Source: TMED23 sp964566055
GTDB taxonomy: Bacteria; Pseudomonadota; Alphaproteobacteria; Rhodospirillales; UBA2165
Assembly (NCBI GenBank): GCA_964566055.1
Contig: CAZMHI010000016.1
Coordinates: forward strand, 11,824-75,823
DNA length: 64,000 nt
Direction: 5' to 3'
The notes under the pieces are model-generated. The model was not told the origin of the DNA, made no database searches, and saw only the letters and a program-made list of their open reading frames with translations. The position numbers and the translations under genes are program-made. This document shows positions 49,521 to 59,131 of the stretch, piece after piece (the first letter of the stretch is position 1; the number at the start of each line of letters is the position of its first letter).

Positions 49521-52500
49521 ATGACAACCCGGGCGCAGATACAAGCGGCCTATAAGATGGCCGAAAGTGACGCCGTCGAACATCTCCTGAGCACTCTCAA
49601 TATCTCCTCATCCCAAGAAGAACGTATTGCCGAACAAGCACATCAATTGGTGGAGCATGTCAGGGCCAACCGTCGCCAAGCTGCCGGCTTGGATATTTTT
49701 CTCCACGAATATGATTTATCGACTACCGAGGGTGTCACCTTGATGTGCCTGGCGGAATCATTGCTGCGAGTGCCGGACAAATCAACCGCGGATTTGCTAA
49801 TCCGGGATAAGATCGCCGGTCACGATTGGGCCAAACATCTCGGTCATTCAGATTCCTTATTTGTCAACGCTTCGACCTGGGCGTTGATGCTGACCGGCAG
49901 CGTGGTTCAGTGGGAAGATGAAGAGGTGCGCGATGTCGAAACATTCCTTGGCGCATTGGTGGCTAAATCCGGTGAGCCGATTATCCGCCAGGCTTTGACC
50001 CATGCGATGCATATTATTGGCGATCAATTTGTCATGGGGGAAACAATCGATGCCTCCATAAGCCGGGCAACAGAAGGAGACAACGCGAAGTATCGTTATT
50101 CTTTTGACATGCTGGGCGAGGCCGCGCGGACAGCTCAGCAGGTCAAAACATATTTTTCCGCCTATCAGAGGGCCATCGAGGCCTTGAGAGGGATCGAGAG
50201 CGATGCCTCGCTTTATGAGCGTCCCGGCATATCCGTCAAGTTATCGGCATTGCATCCCCGTTATGAATATGGCCAGCGCGACCGTGTTCTAAAAGAACTA
50301 ACACCAAAAGTACTGGTCTTGGCCCAGCTAGCCAAAGCATGTGGGATTAGTCTCTGCCTGGATGCGGAAGAAGCCGACCGGCTGGAATTGTCGTTGGATA
50401 TTTTAGCAGTGATTGCTGAAGACAAGAGCATTGCCGGCTGGGATGGGCTTGGTCTTGCTGTCCAGGCCTATCAGAAACGGGCATTGGTTTTGATCGATTG
50501 GCTGATCGCCTTGGCGGATCGAACAGGACGCCGCCTCATGGTGCGACTGGTTAAAGGCGCTTATTGGGATAGTGAGATCAAAAGGGCTCAAGTGGAAGGC
50601 TTGTCCGAGTACCCGGTTTATACCCGGAAAGAGTCGACGGATATTTCCTATCTCGCCTGTGCCCAAAAAATACTTGAAAATACGGAGCAGCTTTATCCTC
50701 AATTCGCCACTCACAATGCCCACACCATCGCCGCCGTCACTCAAATGGCTGAAAGCTATCGGGATTTTGAATTTCAACGTCTGCATGGTATGGGCGAGGC
50801 GCTTTATGACAATTTACTCCAAAGTCCGAATGAAGAATTTAGTTGTCGTGTTTATGCGCCGGTGGGAGGGCATACTGACTTGCTCGCCTATCTCGTGCGC
50901 CGGCTGTTGGAGAACGGCGTAAACACCTCTTTTGTTAATCGCTTGGCTGATGATGAATTGCCCATAGAAGAGGTCATTGCGAGCCCCATTGATCTCCTAA
51001 AGTCGAAAGACCAGATTCCAAGTGCTCGAATTCCCCTGCCGCCGCATCTATATGGCGATGGACGATTGAATTCCAGCGGCCTGGATTTAAGTGATCCGAT
51101 GGAAGTTTCCCGGCTAACCGAGGCGCTCGAAAAATTTTATGGGGTTTCTAAAAATGTCTTAGAGGCCAGTGATGACGAAATCGAGCAGGCTGTAAAATCC
51201 GCTGTCGAAGCGGCCGGCGAGTGGGACCGGACTCTGGTTGAGCAGCGCAGTGAAATCCTCAAACGCTGTGCTGAACGATTTGAACAAAACCGGGATGAAC
51301 TAATCGCTCTTTGTATTGAAGAGGCGGGCAAGACAATTCCGGACTCGGTTTCCGAAATCCGGGAGGCGGTTGATTTCCTCCGGTATTACGCGGCGGAAGC
51401 CGAGGTTCAATTTAGAACTCCAAAACAATTACCGGGGCCAACTGGTGAGAACAATCAAATCTCTCTCCATGGCCGAGGTGTTTTTGCCTGTATTAGCCCC
51501 TGGAATTTTCCTCTGGCGATATTTGCCGGTCAGGTATCCGCCGCACTTGCTGCCGGTAATTCGGTCGTTGCCAAGCCAGCCGAGCAAACGCCGGGAATTG
51601 CGGCGCGGGCCGTGGAACTTATGCATGACGCGGGTGTGCCGGAAGAGGTGCTGCATTTGTTGCCCGGCAAAGGCAGTGGCGTTGGCGCGCGACTTGTCGC
51701 TGATCCAAGAGTTTCAGGTGTTGCTTTTACCGGCTCTTTTGAAACGGCAAAAATTATCAACCAACGATTGGCTGAGCGCTCAGGCGCAATCGTGCCTCTG
51801 ATCGCAGAAACAGGTGGCATTAATGCGATGATTGTCGATTCAACTGCTCTCCCGGAACAAGTCGTCGATGACGTGCTGGCTTCTTGTTTCCAAAGTGCCG
51901 GTCAGCGTTGCTCCGCCCTCAGAATTTTATTGCTGCAAGATGAAGTCGCCGATGACATCATCGATATGCTGTGTGGCAAAGCAGCCGAACTGGTCATTGG
52001 TGATCCGGCTCTTTTGAGCACTGATGTTGGTCCGGTCATCGATTTGGCAGCCAAGCAGAATCTCCTAGCTCATGCCCAACAAATGGATGAGGCGGCGACC
52101 TTACTCTTTAAAGCTAAAATCGATGAGGATAAGAACAATAAATTTGTCGCTCCCCGGATATACTTGTTGGATCATATTAATCAGTTGGAGCGTGAAGTCT
52201 TCGGCCCCATTCTTCATATTGTCCGCTATCAGGCCGATGAGATTGATCGGGTGATTGGGGCTATTAACGGCACAGGATTTGGTTTGACCCTAGGAATTCA
52301 CAGCCGTATCGACCGCTTCGCCAGATATCTGCATGAGCGCCTGAAGGTTGGGAATACTTATATTAACCGTAATATGATTGGCGCTGTCGTCGGCGTGCAA
52401 CCTTTCGGCGGTGAAGGACTATCCGGCACAGGGCCGAAAGCAGGAGGGGAACAATATCTCCATCGTTTCGCGGTCGAGCGAACTCTGACGATTAATACGT

Positions 52501-52541
52501 CAGCAATTGGTGGTAATGCGGCATTGTTGTCTCGGCAATAA
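49521..52541 (+). CDS. putA: Bifunctional proline dehydrogenase / P5C dehydrogenase
   Basis: 1006 residues. The N-terminal FAD proline dehydrogenase barrel (about 120-470) has YSFDMLGEAART, GISVKLSALHPRYE, LVRLVKGAYWDSEIK and ATHNAHT; the C-terminal aldehyde dehydrogenase (about 500-990) has PWNFPLAIFAGQ, Glu763 in AETGG and catalytic Cys797 in SAGQRCSALR. It oxidises proline to glutamate, passing electrons to ubiquinone and NAD+. It lacks the DNA-binding ribbon-helix-helix of repressor-type PutA and is therefore of the short class. RBS GAGGA precedes the ATG; it starts nine bases after the solute-binding gene. Confidence 0.96.
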   Translation: MTTRAQIQAAYKMAESDAVEHLLSTLNISSSQEERIAEQAHQLVEHVRANRRQAAGLDIFLHEYDLSTTEGVTLMCLAESLLRVPDKSTADLLIRDKIAGHDWAKHLGHSDSLFVNASTWALMLTGSVVQWEDEEVRDVETFLGALVAKSGEPIIRQALTHAMHIIGDQFVMGETIDASISRATEGDNAKYRYSFDMLGEAARTAQQVKTYFSAYQRAIEALRGIESDASLYERPGISVKLSALHPRYEYGQRDRVLKELTPKVLVLAQLAKACGISLCLDAEEADRLELSLDILAVIAEDKSIAGWDGLGLAVQAYQKRALVLIDWLIALADRTGRRLMVRLVKGAYWDSEIKRAQVEGLSEYPVYTRKESTDISYLACAQKILENTEQLYPQFATHNAHTIAAVTQMAESYRDFEFQRLHGMGEALYDNLLQSPNEEFSCRVYAPVGGHTDLLAYLVRRLLENGVNTSFVNRLADDELPIEEVIASPIDLLKSKDQIPSARIPLPPHLYGDGRLNSSGLDLSDPMEVSRLTEALEKFYGVSKNVLEASDDEIEQAVKSAVEAAGEWDRTLVEQRSEILKRCAERFEQNRDELIALCIEEAGKTIPDSVSEIREAVDFLRYYAAEAEVQFRTPKQLPGPTGENNQISLHGRGVFACISPWNFPLAIFAGQVSAALAAGNSVVAKPAEQTPGIAARAVELMHDAGVPEEVLHLLPGKGSGVGARLVADPRVSGVAFTGSFETAKIINQRLAERSGAIVPLIAETGGINAMIVDSTALPEQVVDDVLASCFQSAGQRCSALRILLLQDEVADDIIDMLCGKAAELVIGDPALLSTDVGPVIDLAAKQNLLAHAQQMDEAATLLFKAKIDEDKNNKFVAPRIYLLDHINQLEREVFGPILHIVRYQADEIDRVIGAINGTGFGLTLGIHSRIDRFARYLHERLKVGNTYINRNMIGAVVGVQPFGGEGLSGTGPKAGGEQYLHRFAVERTLTINTSAIGGNAALLSRQ

Positions 52542-52555
52542 AATTACGGGTCAAT

Positions 52556-54514
52556 TTATGCGATCGCTTGGTCGTCAGAGACAATTGGCAACTCAAACCA
52601 AAAGGTACTACCCTCATTTTCAACGCTCTTATGGCCGATAAATCCATCCATTTTTTCAACCAGCCGTTTGGCTAATGCTAAACCGATGCCGGTTCCTTCG
52701 ATTTCAGTCCCTTCCTGCCCAAGCCGGTTGAATGGTTGAAATAATTCGGATTGTTTTTCCAGGGGAATACCCGGCCCGGTATCAATTACACTAATACGGA
52801 TTCTATTATCTTCAACGGTTTCGCAGTCGATACTAACCGTCCCGCCGACTCTGTTATATTTGATGGCGTTGGTAAGAAAATTAATAAGCACTTGTTTCAC
52901 GCGAGTATAGTCAGCCAACATATCCGGAAAATCGGAGTTCAACTTTGGTTCGTTTGGGATAATCCCGAATTCTTCGGATATTTTATTGGTCATCTCGATA
53001 CAGTCGGAAATAATGTGATGGATTGAAACCGGCTCAATAGAAAGTGAAACATTGCCAGACTCTATTTTGGATAAATCGAGGAGTTCATCAATCAAGGTCA
53101 GCAGATGTGAACCTCCTTTGAGAATTTGCTCGATATTATCTTTCTGCATTTTAGTCAGCGGCTCCTTCTCATTGTATGACATCAACTGACCAAAGCCGAG
53201 AATAGCGTTCAAAGGCGTCCGCAATTCATGACTCATGGAAGAAAGGAAACTGGATTTTGCCTGGTTGGCTTCATCGGCAGCATTCTTCGCTGCCAAAATG
53301 GACTCTTCAGCTTCTTTGCGTTGGGTAATATCGCGCAAAAAGGCATTAAAGATGGGCCGATTACCAAGTAAGGAAGGTGTCACCGTAAGCTCAACGGGGA
53401 ACTCGATGCCAGATTTATTAATAGCTGGTAACTCGATAGGCTTGCCAAAGATCGTATTTTGTCCCGTTTCAAGAAATTTCTGAATACCATCACTGTGGGC
53501 CTGTCTTAGATATTCCGGGATTATTATGTCGGCGATGGGTTTTCCAATTACTTCAGCAGGTTCATAGCCAAACATTTCTACGGCTGAAGGATTATATTCA
53601 ATTACCAAGCCATCCCCATCAATGGTGATAATAGCATCCATTGCGGATTCGATAATGCTGCGTTTACGCTCCTCACTTTGTTCTAATTCTCGGGTTCTTT
53701 CTTCCACTCGGACTTCCAGTATATCCCGCGCCTCTTGGAGTTCTTTGGCATTTGCCGCCAACAAAGTGGAATTGCGGCGATGTCTTGCGATCACCATGCC
53801 CACCACTATTAAACCGAGCAACGAAAGAATAATCGAAATAATGAAGGCTTGATTCAATCCTGCTAGACTTCCACCAGCGGCTCCGACAGGAAGTGTCACT
53901 TCAAGCACACCGCGAACGTCTCCTGCCCGCCAATCCTTTTTTGGTGTGTCGGGGTGACTGTTATGACATTGCACGCATGCCTGTTGCATAAGATCGGCGG
54001 TGGCGTAGCGAAGGATCGGTTGACCATTGGCTGTTTCAAAACGGAAGAATGGTTGAGATGGATTTTTAGTTAATTTTTCTAACGCCAGTAATTCAAACTC
54101 ATCTATTACGTCACCATCTTTTCGCCAAGGAAAGGGGTGTGAGCTGTAAAGACGCATTTTTGCGCCGGTACCGAGCGCCCCCAACCGTTTGCCGAGTTCC
54201 ATGCTTAATGTGGCTGGAAGTGGAATCGCGTTTTTTTTAAGGTCATAGTCGTGGGTGACTTCGATACCGCCCAACATTGCTTTCGCGACCACTTCAGAGG
54301 TGTACAGGCTGCGGAACTCTCTGATCGCTTCAGTATAGCGGGAGGCAATCTGGATTGTCGTTTTTTCGACGTAATCTTGAGTAGCCGAAAACAAGCTGCC
54401 AAATATTCCAACTAATCCGGCTAGGCACAAAAGAGCCATAATCGTCAAAAAAGGAAATTTGACCGGCAAAATTTTCAACTTGGTATTTTTGTGGATTACG
54501 TTTTTGAAAAACAT
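52556..54514 (-). CDS. Haem-sensor (Tll0287/DUF3365-like) histidine kinase with PAS
   Basis: 652 residues. TM1 (about 22-42), then a periplasmic Tll0287/DUF3365-like domain with the c-haem motif CVQCH (180-184) and DWRAGDVRGVLEVT, TM2 (about 215-240), a coiled region, a PAS domain (about 275-395, IIESAMDAIITIDGDGLVIE, NPSAVEMFGY), HisKA with MSHELRTPLNAIL, and HATPase with DTGPGIP and GTGIGLALAKRL. It probably transmits redox or gas signals; no response regulator is adjacent. The ATG at 54514 is preferred to a TTG nine codons before. Its sensor domain is close to that of the chemoreceptor at 17353-19296. Confidence 0.87.
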   Translation of the reverse strand: MFFKNVIHKNTKLKILPVKFPFLTIMALLCLAGLVGIFGSLFSATQDYVEKTTIQIASRYTEAIREFRSLYTSEVVAKAMLGGIEVTHDYDLKKNAIPLPATLSMELGKRLGALGTGAKMRLYSSHPFPWRKDGDVIDEFELLALEKLTKNPSQPFFRFETANGQPILRYATADLMQQACVQCHNSHPDTPKKDWRAGDVRGVLEVTLPVGAAGGSLAGLNQAFIISIILSLLGLIVVGMVIARHRRNSTLLAANAKELQEARDILEVRVEERTRELEQSEERKRSIIESAMDAIITIDGDGLVIEYNPSAVEMFGYEPAEVIGKPIADIIIPEYLRQAHSDGIQKFLETGQNTIFGKPIELPAINKSGIEFPVELTVTPSLLGNRPIFNAFLRDITQRKEAEESILAAKNAADEANQAKSSFLSSMSHELRTPLNAILGFGQLMSYNEKEPLTKMQKDNIEQILKGGSHLLTLIDELLDLSKIESGNVSLSIEPVSIHHIISDCIEMTNKISEEFGIIPNEPKLNSDFPDMLADYTRVKQVLINFLTNAIKYNRVGGTVSIDCETVEDNRIRISVIDTGPGIPLEKQSELFQPFNRLGQEGTEIEGTGIGLALAKRLVEKMDGFIGHKSVENEGSTFWFELPIVSDDQAIA

Positions 54515-54727
54515 AAAATACCAGCTAACAAATTGGGACAATATTTGTCATATTGTGACTAATGAATTTCACCATTACTGCAACTGGCGTGTATTGAAAT
54601 AACGCCTTATTCACCATTACCGTAGTATTATTATGGATATTGGGTGTCTCTATAGAATATCAAGACGTAATTGCTAACTATAATTGATTTAATAATTTTC
54701 ACCCTGGCCAAGAACTTATCTGCGGGG

Positions 54728-56596
54728 CTAGGAAATAACCAACACAGCCGGATGATTTGGCTCACTTTCATATAATTGCTCGACCAAAGCCTGGCGGGCG
54801 GTGAGTGTTGCCATCTGATTGAGATAACCTTTGTCGGTGATCTCATTGTCCTGAACTGAGGGCGGTTCGGTCATGATCATCAGGCGGCTGATGCGGCGGC
54901 TGCTGCCTTTTTGCTCACTATTATGGGCCGCGAGTTTTTCCGCGAGGCGGGCCTGCAATTCGGGATTTGCTGCCAGTTCTTGCAACGAAGTTTCCGCCGG
55001 CAGATCAAAAGCTTTGGCGCATTCTGCTTGATTCAAAAAAAGCAACAGGCCGATCTCGTCGCGCATATCTCCAGCCACTGCGGCATCCTGGCCGAGCGGC
55101 GAAATTGCCGTGAGGGCGCCGACGCGTACTTCCCCTGTTTGGACCCAGGTACCGGAGGTAAGTTTGAAATTCTCGCTAATGCGGCCATCAAACTGTAAGC
55201 CTTCGTCAGGCTTGTCCGGGTCAACAAACTTGACCGCATCACCCATACAATAAAAACCTTCTTCATCAAAAGCTTCTTTGGTTGCCTCCCCGTTCCCGAG
55301 ATAACCGCTGGTTACATTTGGTCCCTTAACCCGCATTTCCATTTTGCCGGCAATCGGGGCCAGCTTAATGTCGGTGCCCGGCATTGGCAGTCCGAGATTC
55401 CCCGGCGCTTCGGACGGCCAATGACACATAATACAAGCTGGCGCGGTCTCAGTTGCGCCAAGCGACGAGATGAAAGGAATGCGTTTGCCGATGGCGTTGG
55501 CGCTAACGGCATCCAGGCGCTGCTGGACCGGCGCCGGCATTGGTGCCGCCGCATAGAGCATAAAATCCATCTTGCCGAACAGGTGCCGGGCAAATGCATC
55601 ATCTTCTTCGAGATAGGGGGCGAGGCGTTCATAAACCAGCGGTACGTTCTGCATAAAAGTCGGCTGAATATCCTTGAGATTATTGATCGTGGTTTCGAAC
55701 TGGCCGGGCTTGGGTTGTCCCATATCGAGGTAGTAGGTGCCGCCGCTCCGCAAAATTACACCGAAGTTGAGATTGCCGGCAGCGACATGATTCCAAGGCA
55801 GCCAATCGACAATAATGGGAGGGTGGTCCTCTAATACCGGCAGAAGCTGACACACAGCCGTGGCATTGGAGCAAAGCATTCGCTGAGTTGTGATAACCGC
55901 TTTCGGCATGCCGGTGGAGCCGGACGTGAACAGATATTTGGCAATGCTGTCTCCGCCAACCTTGGCGTATGCTTGCCCGACCTCGGGACCAGGAGTATTG
56001 GAGGTGAGATTCTTGAATGGCAGAAATCCCGGCGCACCGTCACCAGAAACCAATTGGACCTTTGGCCCCATCACTTTATCCAGCGCCTTTCTAAATGGCT
56101 CTGCTTCAGGCACATAGACCAGCGCCGGATCGATTAAATCGATGATGTATTTAAGTTTGCCGAAATCCTCACTCATTAAAGAATAACTGGGAGAGATCGG
56201 GGCGAAGGGCACACCGATCTGCATGGCCCCAAGCGAAAGGAGACCCATTTCGATCGAATTGCTGCCGAGAGTGACAACGGGGTGGCTGGGTTTGTTTTCG
56301 ATCGGACCGATACCTAAATCTATCAACGCTTGAGAGATGTTATTGGCGGCGGCAACGGCTGCACCATAAGAAATCGAACGCCACGCTCCCGCAGGATCGC
56401 GCTCGACGAGAAATTTACGCTCAGGATCGCTATTGGCCCACTGTCGAAGATAATCTGAAAGTTGCTGAGGGTAGGGGCCCAACGGAATATTGCTTTGAAG
56501 GATTATCGATCCGTCAGCACGGTTCTCTACCGCTAAATCTCGGGCAGCGAAATTAACCTCGGCAAAGGGGATTTGATTGTGGGCTGTAGAATTCAC
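54728..56596 (-). CDS. Feruloyl-CoA synthase-like acyl/aryl-CoA synthetase
   Basis: 622 residues, the size and layout of feruloyl-CoA synthases (ANL superfamily). Motifs: LFTSGSTGMPKAVITT (phosphate loop), DWLPWNHVAAGNLNFG, SSLGATETAPACIMCHW (A5), GEVRVGALTAISPLG and the extended C-terminus GYLNQMATL. Such enzymes activate hydroxycinnamates such as ferulate, p-coumarate or related aromatic acids with CoA. The start is a GTG preceded by GAGAAAT. Divergent from a universal stress protein gene across two FNR-like sites. No hydratase/aldolase is beside it, so the substrate is inferred from similarity only. Confidence 0.85.
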   Translation of the reverse strand: MNSTAHNQIPFAEVNFAARDLAVENRADGSIILQSNIPLGPYPQQLSDYLRQWANSDPERKFLVERDPAGAWRSISYGAAVAAANNISQALIDLGIGPIENKPSHPVVTLGSNSIEMGLLSLGAMQIGVPFAPISPSYSLMSEDFGKLKYIIDLIDPALVYVPEAEPFRKALDKVMGPKVQLVSGDGAPGFLPFKNLTSNTPGPEVGQAYAKVGGDSIAKYLFTSGSTGMPKAVITTQRMLCSNATAVCQLLPVLEDHPPIIVDWLPWNHVAAGNLNFGVILRSGGTYYLDMGQPKPGQFETTINNLKDIQPTFMQNVPLVYERLAPYLEEDDAFARHLFGKMDFMLYAAAPMPAPVQQRLDAVSANAIGKRIPFISSLGATETAPACIMCHWPSEAPGNLGLPMPGTDIKLAPIAGKMEMRVKGPNVTSGYLGNGEATKEAFDEEGFYCMGDAVKFVDPDKPDEGLQFDGRISENFKLTSGTWVQTGEVRVGALTAISPLGQDAAVAGDMRDEIGLLLFLNQAECAKAFDLPAETSLQELAANPELQARLAEKLAAHNSEQKGSSRRISRLMIMTEPPSVQDNEITDKGYLNQMATLTARQALVEQLYESEPNHPAVLVIS

Positions 56597-56657
56597 GTGA
56601 TTATTTCTCTTGGGTTACATATTCAGAAAAGTGTAGGTGAAAGAGTTGGCCAACGGA

Positions 56658-56671
56658 TTGATTCTTGTCAA
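56658..56671. promoter_or_regulatory. FNR-like box (fcs-like side)
   Basis: TTGAT-TCTT-GTCAA, one mismatch from TTGAT-N4-ATCAA. A minus-strand -10-like TACACT (56630-56635) lies at the class II distance, so it may drive the divergent CoA synthetase gene. Confidence 0.5.
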
Positions 56672-56697
56672 GGAAACTAGCTGAATTAGCAATGGCG

Positions 56698-56711
56698 TTG
56701 ACCTGCATCAA
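56698..56711. promoter_or_regulatory. FNR-like box of the universal stress gene
   Basis: TTGAC-CTGC-ATCAA, one mismatch from consensus. A plus-strand -10 TAGAAT (56734-56739) lies at exactly the distance expected for a box centred at -41.5. Confidence 0.6.
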
Positions 56712-56815
56712 TGAATATTTTTGCCGATTTCTGTAGAATCCCGATCATGAAATAGAATATTTCAGTCCAGCGAATTATCCCTTCTTTTGGTGCAACAATC
56801 ATGGAGGTTGGTAAG

Positions 56816-57340
56816 ATGTTTGAGACAATTTTGGTTCCCACGGATGGTTCGGATCACGCCAATAAAGCCATCGATTTGGCAGCGGACCTTGCCCAGAAAT
56901 TCAAAGCGAAAATTGTGCTGTTGCACGTTCTGCTCAATCACACCTCGGTTTCTGAGCTGATAAAATTGTGTGATGAGCTCAATGCGCCCGACGACCTCAA
57001 AAACAAACTTAAAGAGATTGAGGATGTCGTGCTGAATACTGCAGCTGTGGCCTATGGGCCGGTGCCAATTCCCGTGCCGGTGAATATACTTGAAGAGGTT
57101 GGCAGCCTGATTGTCGATAACGCCAAGCAATTAGCCGAAGCCAAAGGGGTCAAGAACATAGAAGCGCATTTGCGTGATGGCGAGCCAGCTGACCTCATTC
57201 TCGCTGCGGCAGAACATGAAAATCCTGAGGCTATCGTTATGGGTAGCCGCGGTCTTGGCCATATTTCAGGTATGTTGATGGGTAGCATTTCTCACAAAGT
57301 AAACCATTTATCAGATTGCACCTGCATCACAGTTAAATAG
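56816..57340 (+). CDS. Universal stress protein, UspA family (ATP-binding type)
   Basis: 174 residues from ATG 56816, chosen because GGAGG lies eight bases upstream. The first strand FETILVPTDGSDHANKAID and the C-terminal MGSRGLGHISGMLMGSIS have the G-2x-G-9x-G(S) ATP-binding pattern. Dimeric cytoplasmic protein induced in starvation, low oxygen or respiratory stress; many usp genes of this kind belong to FNR/Anr regulons, which agrees with the two FNR-like boxes upstream. It precedes the AprA-like flavoprotein gene by 100 bases with its own FNR box, so they are separate units. Confidence 0.9.
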   Translation: MFETILVPTDGSDHANKAIDLAADLAQKFKAKIVLLHVLLNHTSVSELIKLCDELNAPDDLKNKLKEIEDVVLNTAAVAYGPVPIPVPVNILEEVGSLIVDNAKQLAEAKGVKNIEAHLRDGEPADLILAAAEHENPEAIVMGSRGLGHISGMLMGSISHKVNHLSDCTCITVK

Positions 57341-57355
57341 CTGGCAAGGCGCAAT

Positions 57356-57369
57356 TTGATCAATATCAA
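57356..57369. promoter_or_regulatory. FNR-type box upstream of the AprA-like gene
   Basis: TTGAT-CAAT-ATCAA, a perfect FNR consensus, 71 bases before the start codon. No convincing -10 is seen at the class II distance, so the promoter may be of class I or the box could overlap another element. Confidence 0.6.
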
Positions 57370-57440
57370 TGCTTACTCCAGAGGATTTGCCGCAGAGTAA
57401 TTATCTGTGAAGTTGGAAAATTAAACCAGGCGGCAAATCC

Positions 57441-59114
57441 ATGAAACTATTCACGCTGAGCGCTGATGTATTGGTTATTGGCGGCGGGTTGTCCGGACTC
57501 AACGCAGCGATGGGCGCAGCTGAAAATGGCGCCAGCGTTTTGATCGTCGATAAAGGAAAGATCGAGCGCAGCGGCTCGATTGGCGGTGGCGTCGATCACT
57601 TTCTAGCCTATTTAAATGAGGGCGGCGATTGGGATACCGCCGACAGTTTTCTGCAATATGTCGAAAAAGTCGGGCGCGGTACGGCGCATATGTCGATCAT
57701 CGAGCAAACTTATTGTGAGGAGCTTGAAGACTCGATCGAACGGATGGCGCGCATCGGAAATCCTCTTACTCAGCCAGATGGCACGTTTTACCGCACCGCT
57801 TCAATGGGCCAGCCTGGTCCTTACTGGATCAACTTCAACGGCAAGCGGCTGAAACCGTGTCTGGGTGAAGCGGTTCGAAAACTTGGCTGCAAAGCACTGG
57901 CTAAAACAATGATCGTTGATTTACTGACCAATCAAGGTGAGGTTGTCGGTGCACTCGGCTTTCATATTCGCACCGGACATTTCTATGTCATTCATGCCAA
58001 GTCGACGATTGTCTCGACCGGCAATACCAACCGCTTGTTTGAGAACCCCCGCGGAAATCCCTTTAATACCTGGCTCTGTCCGTATGATACCGGTGACGGC
58101 CAGGTTATGGCGGCGCGCGCCGGCGCTAAACTCGCCAATATGGAATATATGCGGATGACGCTTTTGCCGAAGGGGTTCTCGGCGCCAGGCTTTAATGCGC
58201 TTACTGGCATGGGTGGACGCTTTATGAACGGGCTCGGCGAATATTACATGGAGAAAAATCACCCCGCCGGTAACAAAGCGCCACGTTATGAAATTGTTTT
58301 CCAAAGTCTGGTCGAAAAACGTGAGGGCAGGGGGCCGCTCTATATCGATTGTACGCATCTGAACAAAGAGGACATCACCCATCTTAAGACCACGCTCGGC
58401 TACGATAAGGACACGCTGCCGGATTACCTGGAGCAGCGCCAGGAAGACCTCGCCACAGCACCGGTTGAGATCAATATTTCCGAAGGCATGCAGGCCGGGC
58501 CGACCGAGGTTACCGGCAGCGGCGTCAAAATTGATGGCGACTGTGCCTCTAACGTGCCGGGGCTATATGCTTGCGGTGATGCTGCCGATCATAACCGTTG
58601 CGTCCATGGAGCTATTACAGGCGGCTACAGGTCCGGTAAGGCAGCAGCTAAATTTGCCTTGGGCCGGAATTTTTTTGCGGATCCCGAAGTTGCGCCAACC
58701 GAAGAAATGGCGGAGAAATTTATCGCACCTCTCAAACGCGGCAGTGGCTATCCGTACCGGCAGTTGGAAGACTCGGTGCGCCGGATCATGGCCGAAAACG
58801 TCGGGCCGATGCGCTCTGAGCATGGTCTCAATACGGCGCTTAAAAAGCTGACCCAATTGGAGAAACACTTGGATGATATGAAGGTTGAGGATTTGCATGA
58901 ATTGATGCGCTCCCAGGAAACCCGCTCCATTCTTGAAGTCGGCAAAATTTCCGCGACAGCAGCACTTTACCGCACAGAAAGCCGCAACAAGCCCTATCAC
59001 TACCGGCTTGATTATCCGGAAACCGACGATGAGAACTGGTGCGGTTTGGTGGCGGTCCAGAAATCCGGTGATGCATACGAATGCAGTTTTGATCCGATTA
59101 AGTATTCGGCCTGA
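57441..59114 (+). CDS. AprA/FrdA-like FAD flavoprotein of unknown substrate
   Basis: 557 residues. Starts with the FAD dinucleotide fold GGGLSGLNAA and IVDKGKIERSGSIGGGVDHF, followed by the capping and succinate-dehydrogenase-type domain with FMNGLGEYYMEKNHPAG, NISEGMQAGPTEVTGSG and GLYACGDAADHNRCVHGAIT, then the C-terminal helical domain. This is the fumarate reductase/adenylylsulfate reductase family; the GGGVDHF and following region are closer to AprA than to SdhA. Typical AprA substrate residues cannot be verified by eye. It forms a pair with the 4Fe-4S protein 17 bases downstream, as in AprBA, and sits behind an FNR box. Sulfite oxidation, APS reduction or another redox reaction is possible. 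Confidence 0.75.
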   Translation: MKLFTLSADVLVIGGGLSGLNAAMGAAENGASVLIVDKGKIERSGSIGGGVDHFLAYLNEGGDWDTADSFLQYVEKVGRGTAHMSIIEQTYCEELEDSIERMARIGNPLTQPDGTFYRTASMGQPGPYWINFNGKRLKPCLGEAVRKLGCKALAKTMIVDLLTNQGEVVGALGFHIRTGHFYVIHAKSTIVSTGNTNRLFENPRGNPFNTWLCPYDTGDGQVMAARAGAKLANMEYMRMTLLPKGFSAPGFNALTGMGGRFMNGLGEYYMEKNHPAGNKAPRYEIVFQSLVEKREGRGPLYIDCTHLNKEDITHLKTTLGYDKDTLPDYLEQRQEDLATAPVEINISEGMQAGPTEVTGSGVKIDGDCASNVPGLYACGDAADHNRCVHGAITGGYRSGKAAAKFALGRNFFADPEVAPTEEMAEKFIAPLKRGSGYPYRQLEDSVRRIMAENVGPMRSEHGLNTALKKLTQLEKHLDDMKVEDLHELMRSQETRSILEVGKISATAALYRTESRNKPYHYRLDYPETDDENWCGLVAVQKSGDAYECSFDPIKYSA

Positions 59115-59131
59115 TGACAAGGAAAAGATAG

